DNA of 64,000 bases from Labia minor (taxonomy: Eukaryota; Arthropoda; Insecta; Dermaptera; Spongiphoridae): NCBI GenBank assembly GCA_963082975.1, contig OY720350.1, positions 7,955,488 through 8,019,487 on the forward strand, given 5' to 3'. The position numbers and the translations under genes were made by a program. The notes beneath the pieces are model-generated. The model was given only the letters and a program-made list of their open reading frames with translations, ran no database searches and was not told where the DNA came from. Positions 1-9,673 of this stretch are shown here, one piece after another (positions within the stretch are counted from its first letter, which is position 1; each line of letters opens with the position of its first letter).

Positions 1-122
1 CGGGCACTAAGATGATTTTGAATCTTCTCAGTGATGATTTTAAAATGGAAGGAATTCTATTTCACTTGCTAACCATGATTTTGTACTCACCGAATATAAC
101 AACAACCCTTAACAATGTTTTA

Positions 123-149
123 AAATTTAGTATTTGATATTTTTAAAAA
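123..149. repeat. Internal 27-bp repeat, first copy
   Basis: Starts AAATTTAGTATTTG and matches 337-363 at 24 of 27 positions, offset 214 bp. It runs into a 9-A homopolymer at 145-153 whose length looked constant between monomers. Confidence 0.8.
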
Positions 150-276
150 AAAATTATTCTAAATTAATTCCAATTGTATTATAATCGGTCATTAATGATA
201 ATTTAGCCCTAAAAAGTGAAATATTTATTTTTAATATAATATATACTTTTCAATTTCACTGCTTTAACTAATGTTA

Positions 277-290
277 GTGCCCTCTAGTGA
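277..290 (-). promoter_or_regulatory. CTCF-like core motif, one per monomer
   Basis: Read on the minus strand this is TCACTAGAGGGCAC. Against the known CTCF core (CCASYAGRKGGCRC in IUPAC code) it agrees at 13 of 14 positions, missing only the first C. It is unchanged in every monomer I read; in the last copy it lies at 63162-63175. All copies point the same way at 1.2-kb spacing. Binding is unproven, and the motif matters only if the host is an animal with CTCF. Confidence 0.4.
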
Positions 291-336
291 GATAGGTCAG
301 TATCCTCCACACAAGTAAATTCTGTAGATAACAAAG

Positions 337-363
337 AAATTTAGTATTTGTAATTTTTAGAAA
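337..363. repeat. Internal 27-bp repeat, second copy
   Basis: Partner of 123-149. Carries two diagnostic sites (344 for D, 360 for B); in type B, A360 makes it one base more like the first copy. Confidence 0.8.
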
Positions 364-370
364 TAAGCTG

Positions 371-384
371 GAGTGTCTTCACTC
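371..384. other. Small inverted repeat: 5-bp stem, 4-base loop
   Basis: GAGTG, loop TCTT, CACTC. The B/H-type change at 379 (T to C) falls in the loop, so the stem is intact in every haplotype. A stem this short could be chance. Confidence 0.5.
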
Positions 385-430
385 GTCTATCTCGCTTTTT
401 GAATTAGATTAAATAACATATATAATATTT

Positions 431-450
431 AAATAAATAAATAAATAAAT
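431..450. repeat. (AAAT)5 microsatellite, one per monomer
   Basis: Five perfect AAAT units followed by ATTTATT, so its right end forms the palindrome AAATATTT (447-454). The repeat number looked the same in all 53 monomers although such tracts normally vary. Confidence 0.9.
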
Positions 451-485
451 ATTTATTAAACCAGCGTGAGTTTGGCTCTTTGTTG

Positions 486-500
486 ACGTGTTAGCACGTG
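486..500. other. ACGTG/CACGT inverted repeat with CACGTG palindrome
   Basis: ACGTG (486-490), loop TTAG, CACGT (495-499), ending in CACGTG (495-500). CACGTG is the classic E-box/G-box bound by bHLH or plant bZIP factors. Read on the minus strand, ATCACGTG fits the yeast CDEI consensus RTCACRTG. Present in every monomer; no binding is shown. Confidence 0.5.
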
Positions 501-520
501 ATTTGCAGTGTTAAAAAATT

Positions 521-604
521 AATTCCAGTACTTTCAGTGATTCAATCAAGCTGAAATTCTATATATAGCAGTATTATAAAATTTTTAATCATGTGAAAAA
601 CTAT
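521..604. repeat. Internal 84-bp repeat, first copy
   Basis: Aligns without gaps to 781-864 with 9 mismatches in 84 bases (about 89% identity). Contains the perfect palindrome CTATATATAG (559-568). Present in every monomer at this offset. Confidence 0.92.
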
Positions 605-642
605 CAAGCATATATCTTTATTTTTACGGTCACTTTAGAGGG

Positions 643-650
643 AAAAAAAA
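643..650. repeat. Homopolymer A-run, 8 or 7 A by monomer type
   Basis: Eight A in types A, B, C, D, G, H, X, D2 and M; seven in E, E*, F and Z. The 7-A state nearly always travels with the short pentamer tract about 430 bp downstream; monomer 2 is the exception (8 A with short tract). Confidence 0.92.
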
Positions 651-694
651 TGAAAACGTGGTAGGTAATGGACCTCTTCCGAATGAGCATCATT

Positions 695-709
695 TCTCAA
701 AAGTTGAGA
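695..709. other. Small inverted repeat: 6-bp stem, 3-base loop
   Basis: TCTCAA, loop AAG, TTGAGA. Unchanged in all monomers except 53, where a C-to-T at window 63581 turns one stem pair into a T/G mismatch. Confidence 0.55.
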
Positions 710-780
710 GAAAACTACAAATTTTGAATAGTGTTCATATACCAAACTTCATGATTCTAGCTCTAATCTAATTATTATTT

Positions 781-864
781 AATTCCGGTAATTTCAGTGA
801 TTCAATCAAGCCGAAATTCTATATATAGCAGTTTTATATAATTTTTGATTCTATGAAAAACTAT
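781..864. repeat. Internal 84-bp repeat, second copy
   Basis: Direct repeat of 521-604 displaced by 260 bp; the CTATATATAG palindrome is at 819-828. Position 787 within it separates type B (A) from the others (G). The two copies differ far more from each other than either does between monomers, so this duplication is older than the array's homogenisation. Confidence 0.92.
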
Positions 865-1047
865 AAAAGTGTCACAAACGTTATAATAAATAGTTTAAAT
901 GCTAATCGTTAAACACTCAATTCAAGTTAGGATATAAAAATTTCGAAAATAACAATGAAAATTCATCTATTAGAAAATTCAGATTTTATGAAATGAGATT
1001 TAAATGATTTATTAAATATTTGAATTTATATTTAATTTAAATTGGGA

Positions 1048-1125
1048 TATAATATAATGTGTATTATATAATATTAATATAATATAATATAAATTTAATA
1101 TAAAATATAATAAAAGATTGTAATA
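1048..1125. repeat. AT-only tract with a pentamer length polymorphism
   Basis: Almost pure A/T with AATAT-type units. Types E, F, Z and X are one 5-bp unit shorter near 1076-1090. G/C at 1059 and T/A at 1075 are diagnostic. A separate 5-bp deletion just upstream (1034-1043) defines B'. This is the most variable part of the monomer. Confidence 0.88.
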
Positions 1126-1157
1126 TTTATAATAACATATTATTTTTTTAAATTTTC

Positions 1158-1183
1158 TCCTTTCTTTTATAACAAAGAAAGGA
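1158..1183. other. Perfect inverted repeat: 10-bp stem, 6-base loop
   Basis: TCCTTTCTTT (1158-1167), loop TATAAC, AAAGAAAGGA (1174-1183). It lies about 15 bp before the junction GC box and is unchanged in all monomers read. It could extrude as a cruciform or form an RNA hairpin if transcribed; there is no evidence of either. It lacks a following T-run on the plus strand, so it is not called a terminator. Confidence 0.85.
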
Positions 1184-1197
1184 ATTACAAAAATTTA

Positions 1198-1219
1198 GGC
1201 CGGGCACTGGCCGGGCACT
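1198..1219. repeat. Junction GC box: GGCCGGGCACT twice in tandem (present at all 52 junctions)
   Basis: Two perfect 11-bp copies with no spacer, the only clearly GC-rich spot of an AT-rich monomer. Seen unchanged at every junction in the window (next ones end near 2425, 3637, 4848). The window starts inside the second copy. Function unknown; it is a natural phasing landmark and one of the few places with CpG dinucleotides. Confidence 0.95.
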
Positions 1220-2417
1220 AAGATGATTTTGAATCTTCTCAGTGATGATTTTAAAATGGAAGGAATTCTATTTCACTTGCTAACCATGATTTTGTACTCA
1301 CCGAATATAACAACAACCCTTAACAATGTTTTAAAATTTAGTATTTGATATTTTTAAAAAAAAATTATTCTAAATTAATTCCAATTGTATTATAATCGGT
1401 CATTAATGATAATTTAGCCCTAAAAAGTGAAATATTTATTTTTAATATAATATATACTTTTCAATTTCACTGCTTTAACTAATGTTAGTGCCCTCTAGTG
1501 AGATAGGTCAGTATCCTCCTCACAAGTAAATTCTGTAGATAACAAAGAAATTTAGTATTTGTAATTTTTAAAAATAAGCTGGAGTGTCTCCACTCGTCTA
1601 TCTCGCTTTTTGAATTAGATTAAATAACATATATAATATTTAAATAAATAAATAAATAAATATTTATTAAACCAGCGTGAGTTTGGCTCTTTGTTGACGT
1701 GTTAGCACGTGATTTGCAGTGTTAAAAAATTAATTCCAGTACTTTCAGTGATTCAATCAAGCTGAAATTCTATATATAGCAGTATTATAAAATTTTTAAT
1801 CATGTGAAAAACTATCAAGCATATATCTTTATTTTTACGGTCACTTTAGAGGGAAAAAAAATGAAAACGTGGTAGGTAATGGACCTCTTCCGAATGAGCA
1901 TCATTTCTCAAAAGTTGAGAGAAAACTACAAATTTTGAATAGTGTTCATATACCAAATTTCATGATTCTAGCTCTAATCTAATTATTATTTAATTCCGGT
2001 AATTTCAGTGATTCAATCAAGCCGAAATTCTATATATAGCAGTTTTATATAATTTTTGATTCTATGAAAAACTATAAAACTGTCACAAACGTTATAATAA
2101 ATAGTTTAAATGCTAATCGTTAAACACTCAATTCAAGTTAGGATATAAAAATTTCGAAAATAACAATGAAAATTCATCTATTAGTAAATTCAGATTTTAT
2201 GAAATGAGATTTAAATGATTTATTAAATATTTGAATTTATATTTAATTTAAATTGGGATATAATATAATCTGTATTATATAATATAAATATAATATAAAT
2301 TTAATATAAAATATAATAAAAGATTGTAATATTTATAATAACATATTATTTTTTTAAATTTTCTCCTTTCTTTTATAACAAAGAAAGGAATTACAAAAAT
2401 TTAGGCCGGGCACTGGC
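1212..2417. repeat. Monomer 2, type X mosaic (1206 bp)
   Basis: The left half is B-like (T309, A360, C379). The right half is E-like (G787, C869, T974, T984, C1059, short pentamer tract), but the A-run has 8 A, not 7. It is the only copy of this combination in the window and looks like a B/E recombinant. Confidence 0.95.
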
Positions 2418-3629
2418 CGGGCACTAAGATGATTTTGAATCTTCTCAGTGATGATTTTAAAATGGAAGGAATTCTATTTCACTTGCTAACCATGATTTTG
2501 TACTCACCGAATATAACAACAACCCTTAACAATGTTTTAAAATTTAGTATTTGATATTTTTAAAAAAAAATTATTCTAAATTAATTCCAATTGTATTATA
2601 ATCGGTCATTAATGATAATTTAGCCCTAAAAAGTGAAATATTTATTTTTAATATAATATATACTTTTCAATTTCACTGCTTTAACTAATGTTAGTGCCCT
2701 CTAGTGAGATAGGTCAGTATCCTCCACACAAGTAAATTCTGTAGATTACAAAGAAATTTAGTATTTGTAATTTTTAGAAATAAGCTGGAGTGTCTTCACT
2801 CGTCTATCTCGCTTTTTGAATTAGATTAAATAACATATATAATATTTAAATAAATAAATAAATAAATATTTATTAAACCAGCGTGAGTTTGGCTCTTTGT
2901 TGACGTGTTAGCACGTGATTTGCAGTGTTAAAAAATTAATTCCAGTACTTTCAGTGATTCAATCAAGCTGAAATTCTATATATAGCAGTATTATAAAATT
3001 TTTAATCATGTGAAAAACTATCAAGCATATATCTTTATTTTTACGGTCACTTTAGAGGGAAAAAAAATGAAAACGTGGTAGGTAATGGACCTCTTCCGAA
3101 TGAGCATCATTTCTCAAAAGTTGAGAGAAAACTACAAATTTTGAATAGTGTTCATGTACCAAATTTCATGATTCTAGGTCTAATCTAATTAATTATTTAA
3201 TTCCGGTAATTTCAGTGATTCAATCAAGCCGAAATTCTATATATAGCAGTTTTATATAATTTTTGATTCTATGAAAAACTATAAAAGTGTCACAAACGTT
3301 ATAATAAATAGTTTAAATGCTAATCGTTAAACACTCAATTCAAGTTAGGATATAAAAATTTCGAAAATAACAATGAAAATTCATCTATTAGAAAATTCAG
3401 ATTTTATGAAATGAGATTTAAATGATTTATTAAATATTTGAATTTATATTTAATTTAAATTGGGATATAATATAATGTGTATTATATAATATTAATATAA
3501 TATAATATAAATTTAATATAAAATATAATAAAAGATTGTAATATTTATAATAACATATTATTTTTTTAAATTTTCTCCTTTCTTTTATAACAAAGAAAGG
3601 AATTACAAAAATTTAGGCCGGGCACTGGC
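2418..3629. repeat. Monomer 3, type C (1212 bp)
   Basis: Type C marks: T330, G739, G761 and an extra A near 776, with an A-like 3' end. First unit of the seven-monomer block C-B-D-B-E*-B'-D that recurs at 26613. Confidence 0.97.
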
Positions 3630-4840
3630 CGGGCACTAAGATGATTTTGAATCTTCTCAGTGATGATTTTAAAATGGAAGGAATTCTATTTCACTTGCTA
3701 ACCATGATTTTGTACTCACCGAATATAACAACAACCCTTAACAATGTTTTAAAATTTAGTATTTGATATTTTTAAAAAAAAATTATTCTAAATTAATTCC
3801 AATTGTATTATAATCGGTCATTAATGATAATTTAGCCCTAAAAAGTGAAATATTTATTTTTAATATAATATATACTTTTCAATTTCACTGCTTTAACTAA
3901 TGTTAGTGCCCTCTAGTGAGATAGGTCAGTATCCTCCTCACAAGTAAATTCTGTAGATAACAAAGAAATTTAGTATTTGTAATTTTTAAAAATAAGCTGG
4001 AGTGTCTCCACTCGTCTATCTCGCTTTTTGAATTAGATTAAATAACATATATAATATTTAAATAAATAAATAAATAAATATTTATTAAACCAGCGTGAGT
4101 TTGGCTCTTTGTTGACGTGTTAGCACGTGATTTGCAGTGTTAAAAAATTAATTCCAGTACTTTCAGTGATTCAATCAAGCTGAAATTCTATATATAGCAG
4201 TATTATAAAATTTTTAATCATGTGAAAAACTATCAAGCATATATCTTTATTTTTACGGTCACTTTAGAGGGAAAAAAAATGAAAACGTGGTAGGTAATGG
4301 ACCTCTTCCGAATGAGCATCATTTCTCAAAAGTTGAGAGAAAACTACAAATTTTGAATAGTGTTCATATACCAAATTTCATGATTCTAGCTCTAATCTAA
4401 TTATTATTTAATTCCAGTAATTTCAGTGATTCAATCAAGCCGAAATTCTATATATAGCAGTTTTATATAATTTTTGATTCTATGAAAAACTATAAAACTG
4501 TCACAAACGTTATAATAAATAGTTTAAATGCTAATCGTTAAACACTCAATTCAAGTTAGGATATAAAAATTTCGAAAATAACAATGAAAATTCATCTATT
4601 AGTAAATTCAGAATTTATGAAATGAGATTTAAATGATTTATTAAATATTTGAATTTATATTTAATTTAAATTGGGATATAATATAATCTGTATTATATAA
4701 TATAAATATAATATAATATAAATTTAATATAAAATATAATAAAAGATTGTAATATTTATAATAACATATTATTTTTTTAAATTTTCTCCTTTCTTTTATA
4801 ACAAAGAAAGGAATTACAAAAATTTAGGCCGGGCACTGGC
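3630..4840. repeat. Monomer 4, type B (1211 bp)
   Basis: Full B haplotype: T309, A360, C379, A787, A984, C1059, long pentamer tract. Followed by a monomer with C23. Confidence 0.97.
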
Positions 4841-6051
4841 CGGGCACTAAGATGATTTTGAACCTTCTCAGTGATGATTTTAAAATGGAAGGAATTCTAT
4901 TTCACTTGCTAACCATGATTTTGTACTCACCGAATATAACAACAACCCTTAACAATGTTTTAAAATTTAGTATTTGATATTTTTAAAAAAAAATTATTCT
5001 AAATTAATTCCAATTGTATTATAATCGGTCATTAATGATAATTTAGCCCTAAAAAGTGAAATATTTATTTTTAATATAATATATACTTTTCAATTTCACT
5101 GCTTTAACTAATGTTAGTGCCCTCTAGTGAGATAGGTCAGTATCCTCCACACAAGTAAATTCTGTAGATAACAAAGAAATTTAATATTTGTAATTTTTAG
5201 AAATAATTTGGAGTGTCTTCACTCGTCTATCTCGATTTTTGAATTAGATTAAATAACATATATAATATTTAAATAAATAAATAAATAAATATTTATTAAA
5301 CCAGCGTGAGTTTGGCTCTTTGTTGACGTGTTAGCACGTGATTTGCAGTGTTAAAAAATTAATTCCAGTACTTTCAGTGATTCAATCAAGCTGAAATTCT
5401 ATATATAGCAGTATTATAAAATTTTTAATCATGTGAAAAACTATCAAGCATATATCTTTATTTTTACGGTCACTTTAGAGGGAAAAAAAATGAAAACGTG
5501 GTAGGTAATGGACCTCTTCCGAATGAGCATCATTTCTCAAAAGTTGAGAGAAAACTACAAATTTTGAATAGTTTTCATATACCAAATTTCATGATTCTAG
5601 CTCTAATCTAATTATTATTTAATTCCGGTAATTTCAGTGATTCAATCAAGCCGAAATTCTATATATAGCAGTTTTATATAATTTTTGATTCTATGAAAAA
5701 CTATAAAACTGTCACAATCGTTATGATAAATAGTTTAAATGCTAATCGTTAAACACTCAATTCAAGTTAGGATATAAAAATTTCGAAAATAACAATGAAA
5801 ATTCATCTATTAGTAAATTCAGATTTTATGAAATGAGATTTAAATGATTTATTAAATATTTGAATTTATATTTAATTTAAATTGGGATATAATATAATGT
5901 GTATTATATAATATAAATATAATATAATATAAATTTAATATAAAATATAATAAAAGATTGTAATATTTATAATAACATATTATTTTTTTAAATTTTCTCC
6001 TTTCTTTTATAACAAAGAAAGGAATTACAAAAATTTAGGCCGGGCACTGGC
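4841..6051. repeat. Monomer 5, type D (1211 bp)
   Basis: Full D haplotype: C23, A344, TT367-368, A395, T733, T878, G885. Flanked on both sides by type B. Confidence 0.97.
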
Positions 6052-7262
6052 CGGGCACTAAGATGATTTTGAATCTTCTCAGTGATGATTTTAAAATGGA
6101 AGGAATTCTATTTCACTTGCTAACCATGATTTTGTACTCACCGAATATAACAACAACCCTTAACAATGTTTTAAAATTTAGTATTTGATATTTTTAAAAA
6201 AAAATTATTCTAAATTAATTCCAATTGTATTATAATCGGTCATTAATGATAATTTAGCCCTAAAAAGTGAAATATTTATTTTTAATATAATATATACTTT
6301 TCAATTTCACTGCTTTAACTAATGTTAGTGCCCTCTAGTGAGATAGGTCAGTATCCTCCTCACAAGTAAATTCTGTAGATAACAAAGAAATTTAGTATTT
6401 GTAATTTTTAAAAATAAGCTGGAGTGTCTCCACTCGTCTATCTCGCTTTTTGAATTAGATTAAATAACATATATAATATTTAAATAAATAAATAAATAAA
6501 TATTTATTAAACCAGCGTGAGTTTGGCTCTTTGTTGACGTGTTAGCACGTGATTTGCAGTGTTAAAAAATTAATTCCAGTACTTTCAGTGATTCAATCAA
6601 GCTGAAATTCTATATATAGCAGTATTATAAAATTTTTAATCATGTGAAAAACTATCAAGCATATATCTTTATTTTTACGGTCACTTTAGAGGGAAAAAAA
6701 ATGAAAACGTGGTAGGTAATGGACCTCTTCCGAATGAGCATCATTTCTCAAAAGTTGAGAGAAAACTACAAATTTTGAATAGTGTTCATATACCAAATTT
6801 CATGATTCTAGCTCTAATCTAATTATTATTTAATTCCAGTAATTTCAGTGATTCAATCAAGCCGAAATTCTATATATAGCAGTTTTATATAATTTTTGAT
6901 TCTATGAAAAACTATAAAACTGTCACAAACGTTATAATAAATAGTTTAAATGCTAATCGTTAAACACTCAATTCAAGTTAGGATATAAAAATTTCGAAAA
7001 TAACAATGAAAATTCATCTATTAGTAAATTCAGAATTTATGAAATGAGATTTAAATGATTTATTAAATATTTGAATTTATATTTAATTTAAATTGGGATA
7101 TAATATAATCTGTATTATATAATATAAATATAATATAATATAAATTTAATATAAAATATAATAAAAGATTGTAATATTTATAATAACATATTATTTTTTT
7201 AAATTTTCTCCTTTCTTTTATAACAAAGAAAGGAATTACAAAAATTTAGGCCGGGCACTGGC
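6052..7262. repeat. Monomer 6, type B (1211 bp)
   Basis: Full B haplotype, no private change noticed. Confidence 0.97.
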
Positions 7263-8467
7263 CGGGCACTAAGATGATTTTGAACCTTCTCAGTGATGAT
7301 TTTAAAATGGAAGGAATTCTATTTCACTTGCTAACCATGATTTTGTACTCACCGAATATAACAACAACCCTTAACAATGTTTTAAAATTTAGTATTTGAT
7401 ATTTTTAAAAAAAAATTATTCTAAATTAATTCCAATTGTATTATAATCGGTCATTAATGATAATTTAGCCCTAAAAAGTGAAATATTTATTTTTAATATA
7501 ATATATACTTTTCAATTTCACTGCTTTAACTAATGTTAGTGCCCTCTAGTGAGATAGGTCAGTATCCTCCACACTAGTAAATTCTGTAGATAACAAAGAA
7601 ATTTAGTATTTGTAATTTTTAGAAATAAGCTGGAGTGTCTTCACTCGTCTATCTCGCTTTTTGAATTAGATTAAATAACATATATAATATTTAAATAAAT
7701 AAATAAATAAATATTTATTAAACCAGCGTGAGTTTGGCTCTTTGTTGACGTGTTAGCACGTGATTTGCAGTGTTAAAAAATTAATTCCAGTACTTTCAGT
7801 GATTCAATCAAGCTGAAATTCTATATATAGCAGTATTATAAAATTTTTAATCATGTGAAAAACTATCAAGCATATATCTTTATTTTTACGGTCACTTTAG
7901 AGGGAAAAAAATGAAAACGTGGTAGGTAATGGACCTCTTCCGAATGAGCATCATTTCTCAAAAGTTGAGAGAAAACTACAAATTTTGAATAGTGTTCATA
8001 TACCAAATTTCATGATTCTAGCTCTAATCTAATTATTATTTAATTCCGGTAATTTCAGTGATTCAATCAAGCCGAAATTCTATATATAGCAGTTTTATAT
8101 AATTTTTGATTCTATGAAAAACTATAAAACTGTCACAAACGTTATAATAAATAGTTTAAATGCTAATCGTTAAACACTCAATTCAAGTTAGGATATAAAA
8201 ATTTCGAAAATAACAATGAAAATTCATCTATTAGTAAATTCAGATTTTATGAAATGAGATTTAAATGATTTATTAAATATTTGAATTTATATTTAATTTA
8301 AATTGGGATATAATATAATCTGTATTATATAATATAAATATAATATAAATTTAATATAAAATATAATAAAAGATTGTAATATTTATAATAACATATTATT
8401 TTTTTAAATTTTCTCCTTTCTTTTATAACAAAGAAAGGAATTACAAAAATTTAGGCCGGGCACTGGC
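7263..8467. repeat. Monomer 7, type E* (1205 bp)
   Basis: C23 plus the E marks T313, 7-A run, C869, T974 and short pentamer tract. Matches monomer 27 of the distant copy of this block. Confidence 0.97.
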
Positions 8468-9673
8468 CGGGCACTAAGATGATTTTGAATCTTCTCAGTG
8501 ATGATTTTAAAATGGAAGGAATTCTATTTCACTTGCTAACCATGATTTTGTACTCACCGAATATAACAACAACCCTTAACAATGTTTTAAAATTTAGTAT
8601 TTGATATTTTTAAAAAAAAATTATTCTAAATTAATTCCAATTGTATTATAATCGGTCATTAATGATAATTTAGCCCTAAAAAGTGAAATATTTATTTTTA
8701 ATATAATATATACTTTTCAATTTCACTGCTTTAACTAATGTTAGTGCCCTCTAGTGAGATAGGTCAGTATCCTCCTCACAAGTAAATTCTGTAGATAACA
8801 AAGAAATTTAGTATTTGTAATTTTTAAAAATAAGCTGGAGTGTCTCCACTCGTCTATCTCGCTTTTTGAATTAGATTAAATAACATATATAATATTTAAA
8901 TAAATAAATAAATAAATATTTATTAAACCAGCGTGAGTTTGGCTCTTTGTTGACGTGTTAGCACGTGATTTGCAGTGTTAAAAAATTAATTCCAGTACTT
9001 TCAGTGATTCAATCAAGCTGAAATTCTATATATAGCAGTATTATAAAATTTTTAATCATGTGAAAAACTATCAAGCATATATCTTTATTTTTACGGTCAC
9101 TTTAGAGGGAAAAAAAATGAAAACGTGGTAGGTAATGGACCTCTTCCGAATGAGCATCATTTCTCAAAAGTTGAGAGAAAACTACAAATTTTGAATAGTG
9201 TTCATATACCAAATTTCATGATTCTAGCTCTAATCTAATTATTATTTAATTCCAGTAATTTCAGTGATTCAATCAAGCCGAAATTCTATATATAGCAGTT
9301 TTATATAATTTTTGATTCTATGAAAAACTATAAAACTGTCACAAACGTTATAATAAATAGTTTAAATGCTAATCGTTAAACACTCAATTCAAGTTAGGAT
9401 ATAAAAATTTCGAAAATAACAATGAAAATTCATCTATTAGTAAATTCAGAATTTATGAAATGAGATTTAAATGATTTATTAAATATTTGAATTTATATTT
9501 AATTTGGGATATAATATAATCTGTATTATATAATATAAATATAATATAATATAAATTTAATATAAAATATAATAAAAGATTGTAATATTTATAATAACAT
9601 ATTATTTTTTTAAATTTTCTCCTTTCTTTTATAACAAAGAAAGGAATTACAAAAATTTAGGCCGGGCACTGGC
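8468..9673. repeat. Monomer 8, type B' (1206 bp)
   Basis: B haplotype with a 5-bp deletion near monomer position 1034-1043, where TTTAATTTAAATTGGG becomes TTTAATTTGGG. The same deletion is found only in monomer 28, exactly 24,195 bp to the right, so both descend from one event. Confidence 0.97.

Larger units (their letters stand above)
1..1211. repeat. Monomer 1, type A (1211 bp), reference copy
   Basis: Reference for the numbering used throughout. It starts inside the second junction box, so the window edge is not a natural array end. It carries C747, G869, A974, G1059 and the long pentamer tract typical of type A. Confidence 0.97.

Noticed and set aside
12-137. 41-codon open reading frame (ATG at 12, TGA at 135-137) in every monomer; the common variant at position 23 is synonymous (AAT/AAC).
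   Set aside because: Too short, no recognisable motif or signal, no ribosome or splice context. The stretch simply lies in the least AT-rich part of the unit. Monomer 53 changes the codon to AAA, and one synonymous site is no evidence of selection.
293-299. TAGGTCA, a nuclear-receptor half-site, beside the CTCF-like motif.
   Set aside because: A single 6-7-base half-site without a partner has no predictive value.
559-568. TATA-box-like TATATA at 559-568 and 819-828 as promoters.
   Set aside because: In sequence this AT-rich such strings are expected, and no downstream gene exists.
668-727. 19-codon ORF (ATG at 668, TGA at 725-727) conserved across monomers.
   Set aside because: Length is within chance, an in-frame TAG lies just upstream, and conservation is explained by array homogenisation.
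1024-1034. Perfect 11-base match to the budding-yeast ARS consensus (ATTTATATTTA) next to an AT-only tract.
   Set aside because: A match is roughly expected by chance in a 1.2-kb unit this AT-rich, and the consensus is meaningful only in close relatives of Saccharomyces.
1192-1200. TTAGG and CCCTAAA strings reminiscent of telomere repeats.
   Set aside because: Each is a single occurrence per monomer and not tandem.
1-1211. Possible rDNA spacer, 5S, snRNA, tRNA or spliced-leader tandem unit.
   Set aside because: I saw no rRNA segment, no pol III internal box (for example GGTTCGA) and no known small-RNA core in the monomer on either strand.
1-1211. Monomer as a tandemly arranged transposon (terminal inverted repeats, LTR, or target-site duplications).
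   Set aside because: No inverted termini, no coding remnants and no target duplications around the unit. The 11-bp doubled box is adjacent to itself and does not flank anything else.
1198-1219. GGCCGGGC resembles the start of primate Alu elements.
   Set aside because: The similarity stops after eight bases and the rest of the monomer is unlike Alu or 7SL RNA.
1198-1219. AT-rich DNA with GC clusters, as in yeast mitochondrial or petite genomes.
   Set aside because: The box does not match known yeast GC clusters, most of the monomer is complex sequence, and the many haplotypes in blocks fit a nuclear satellite better.
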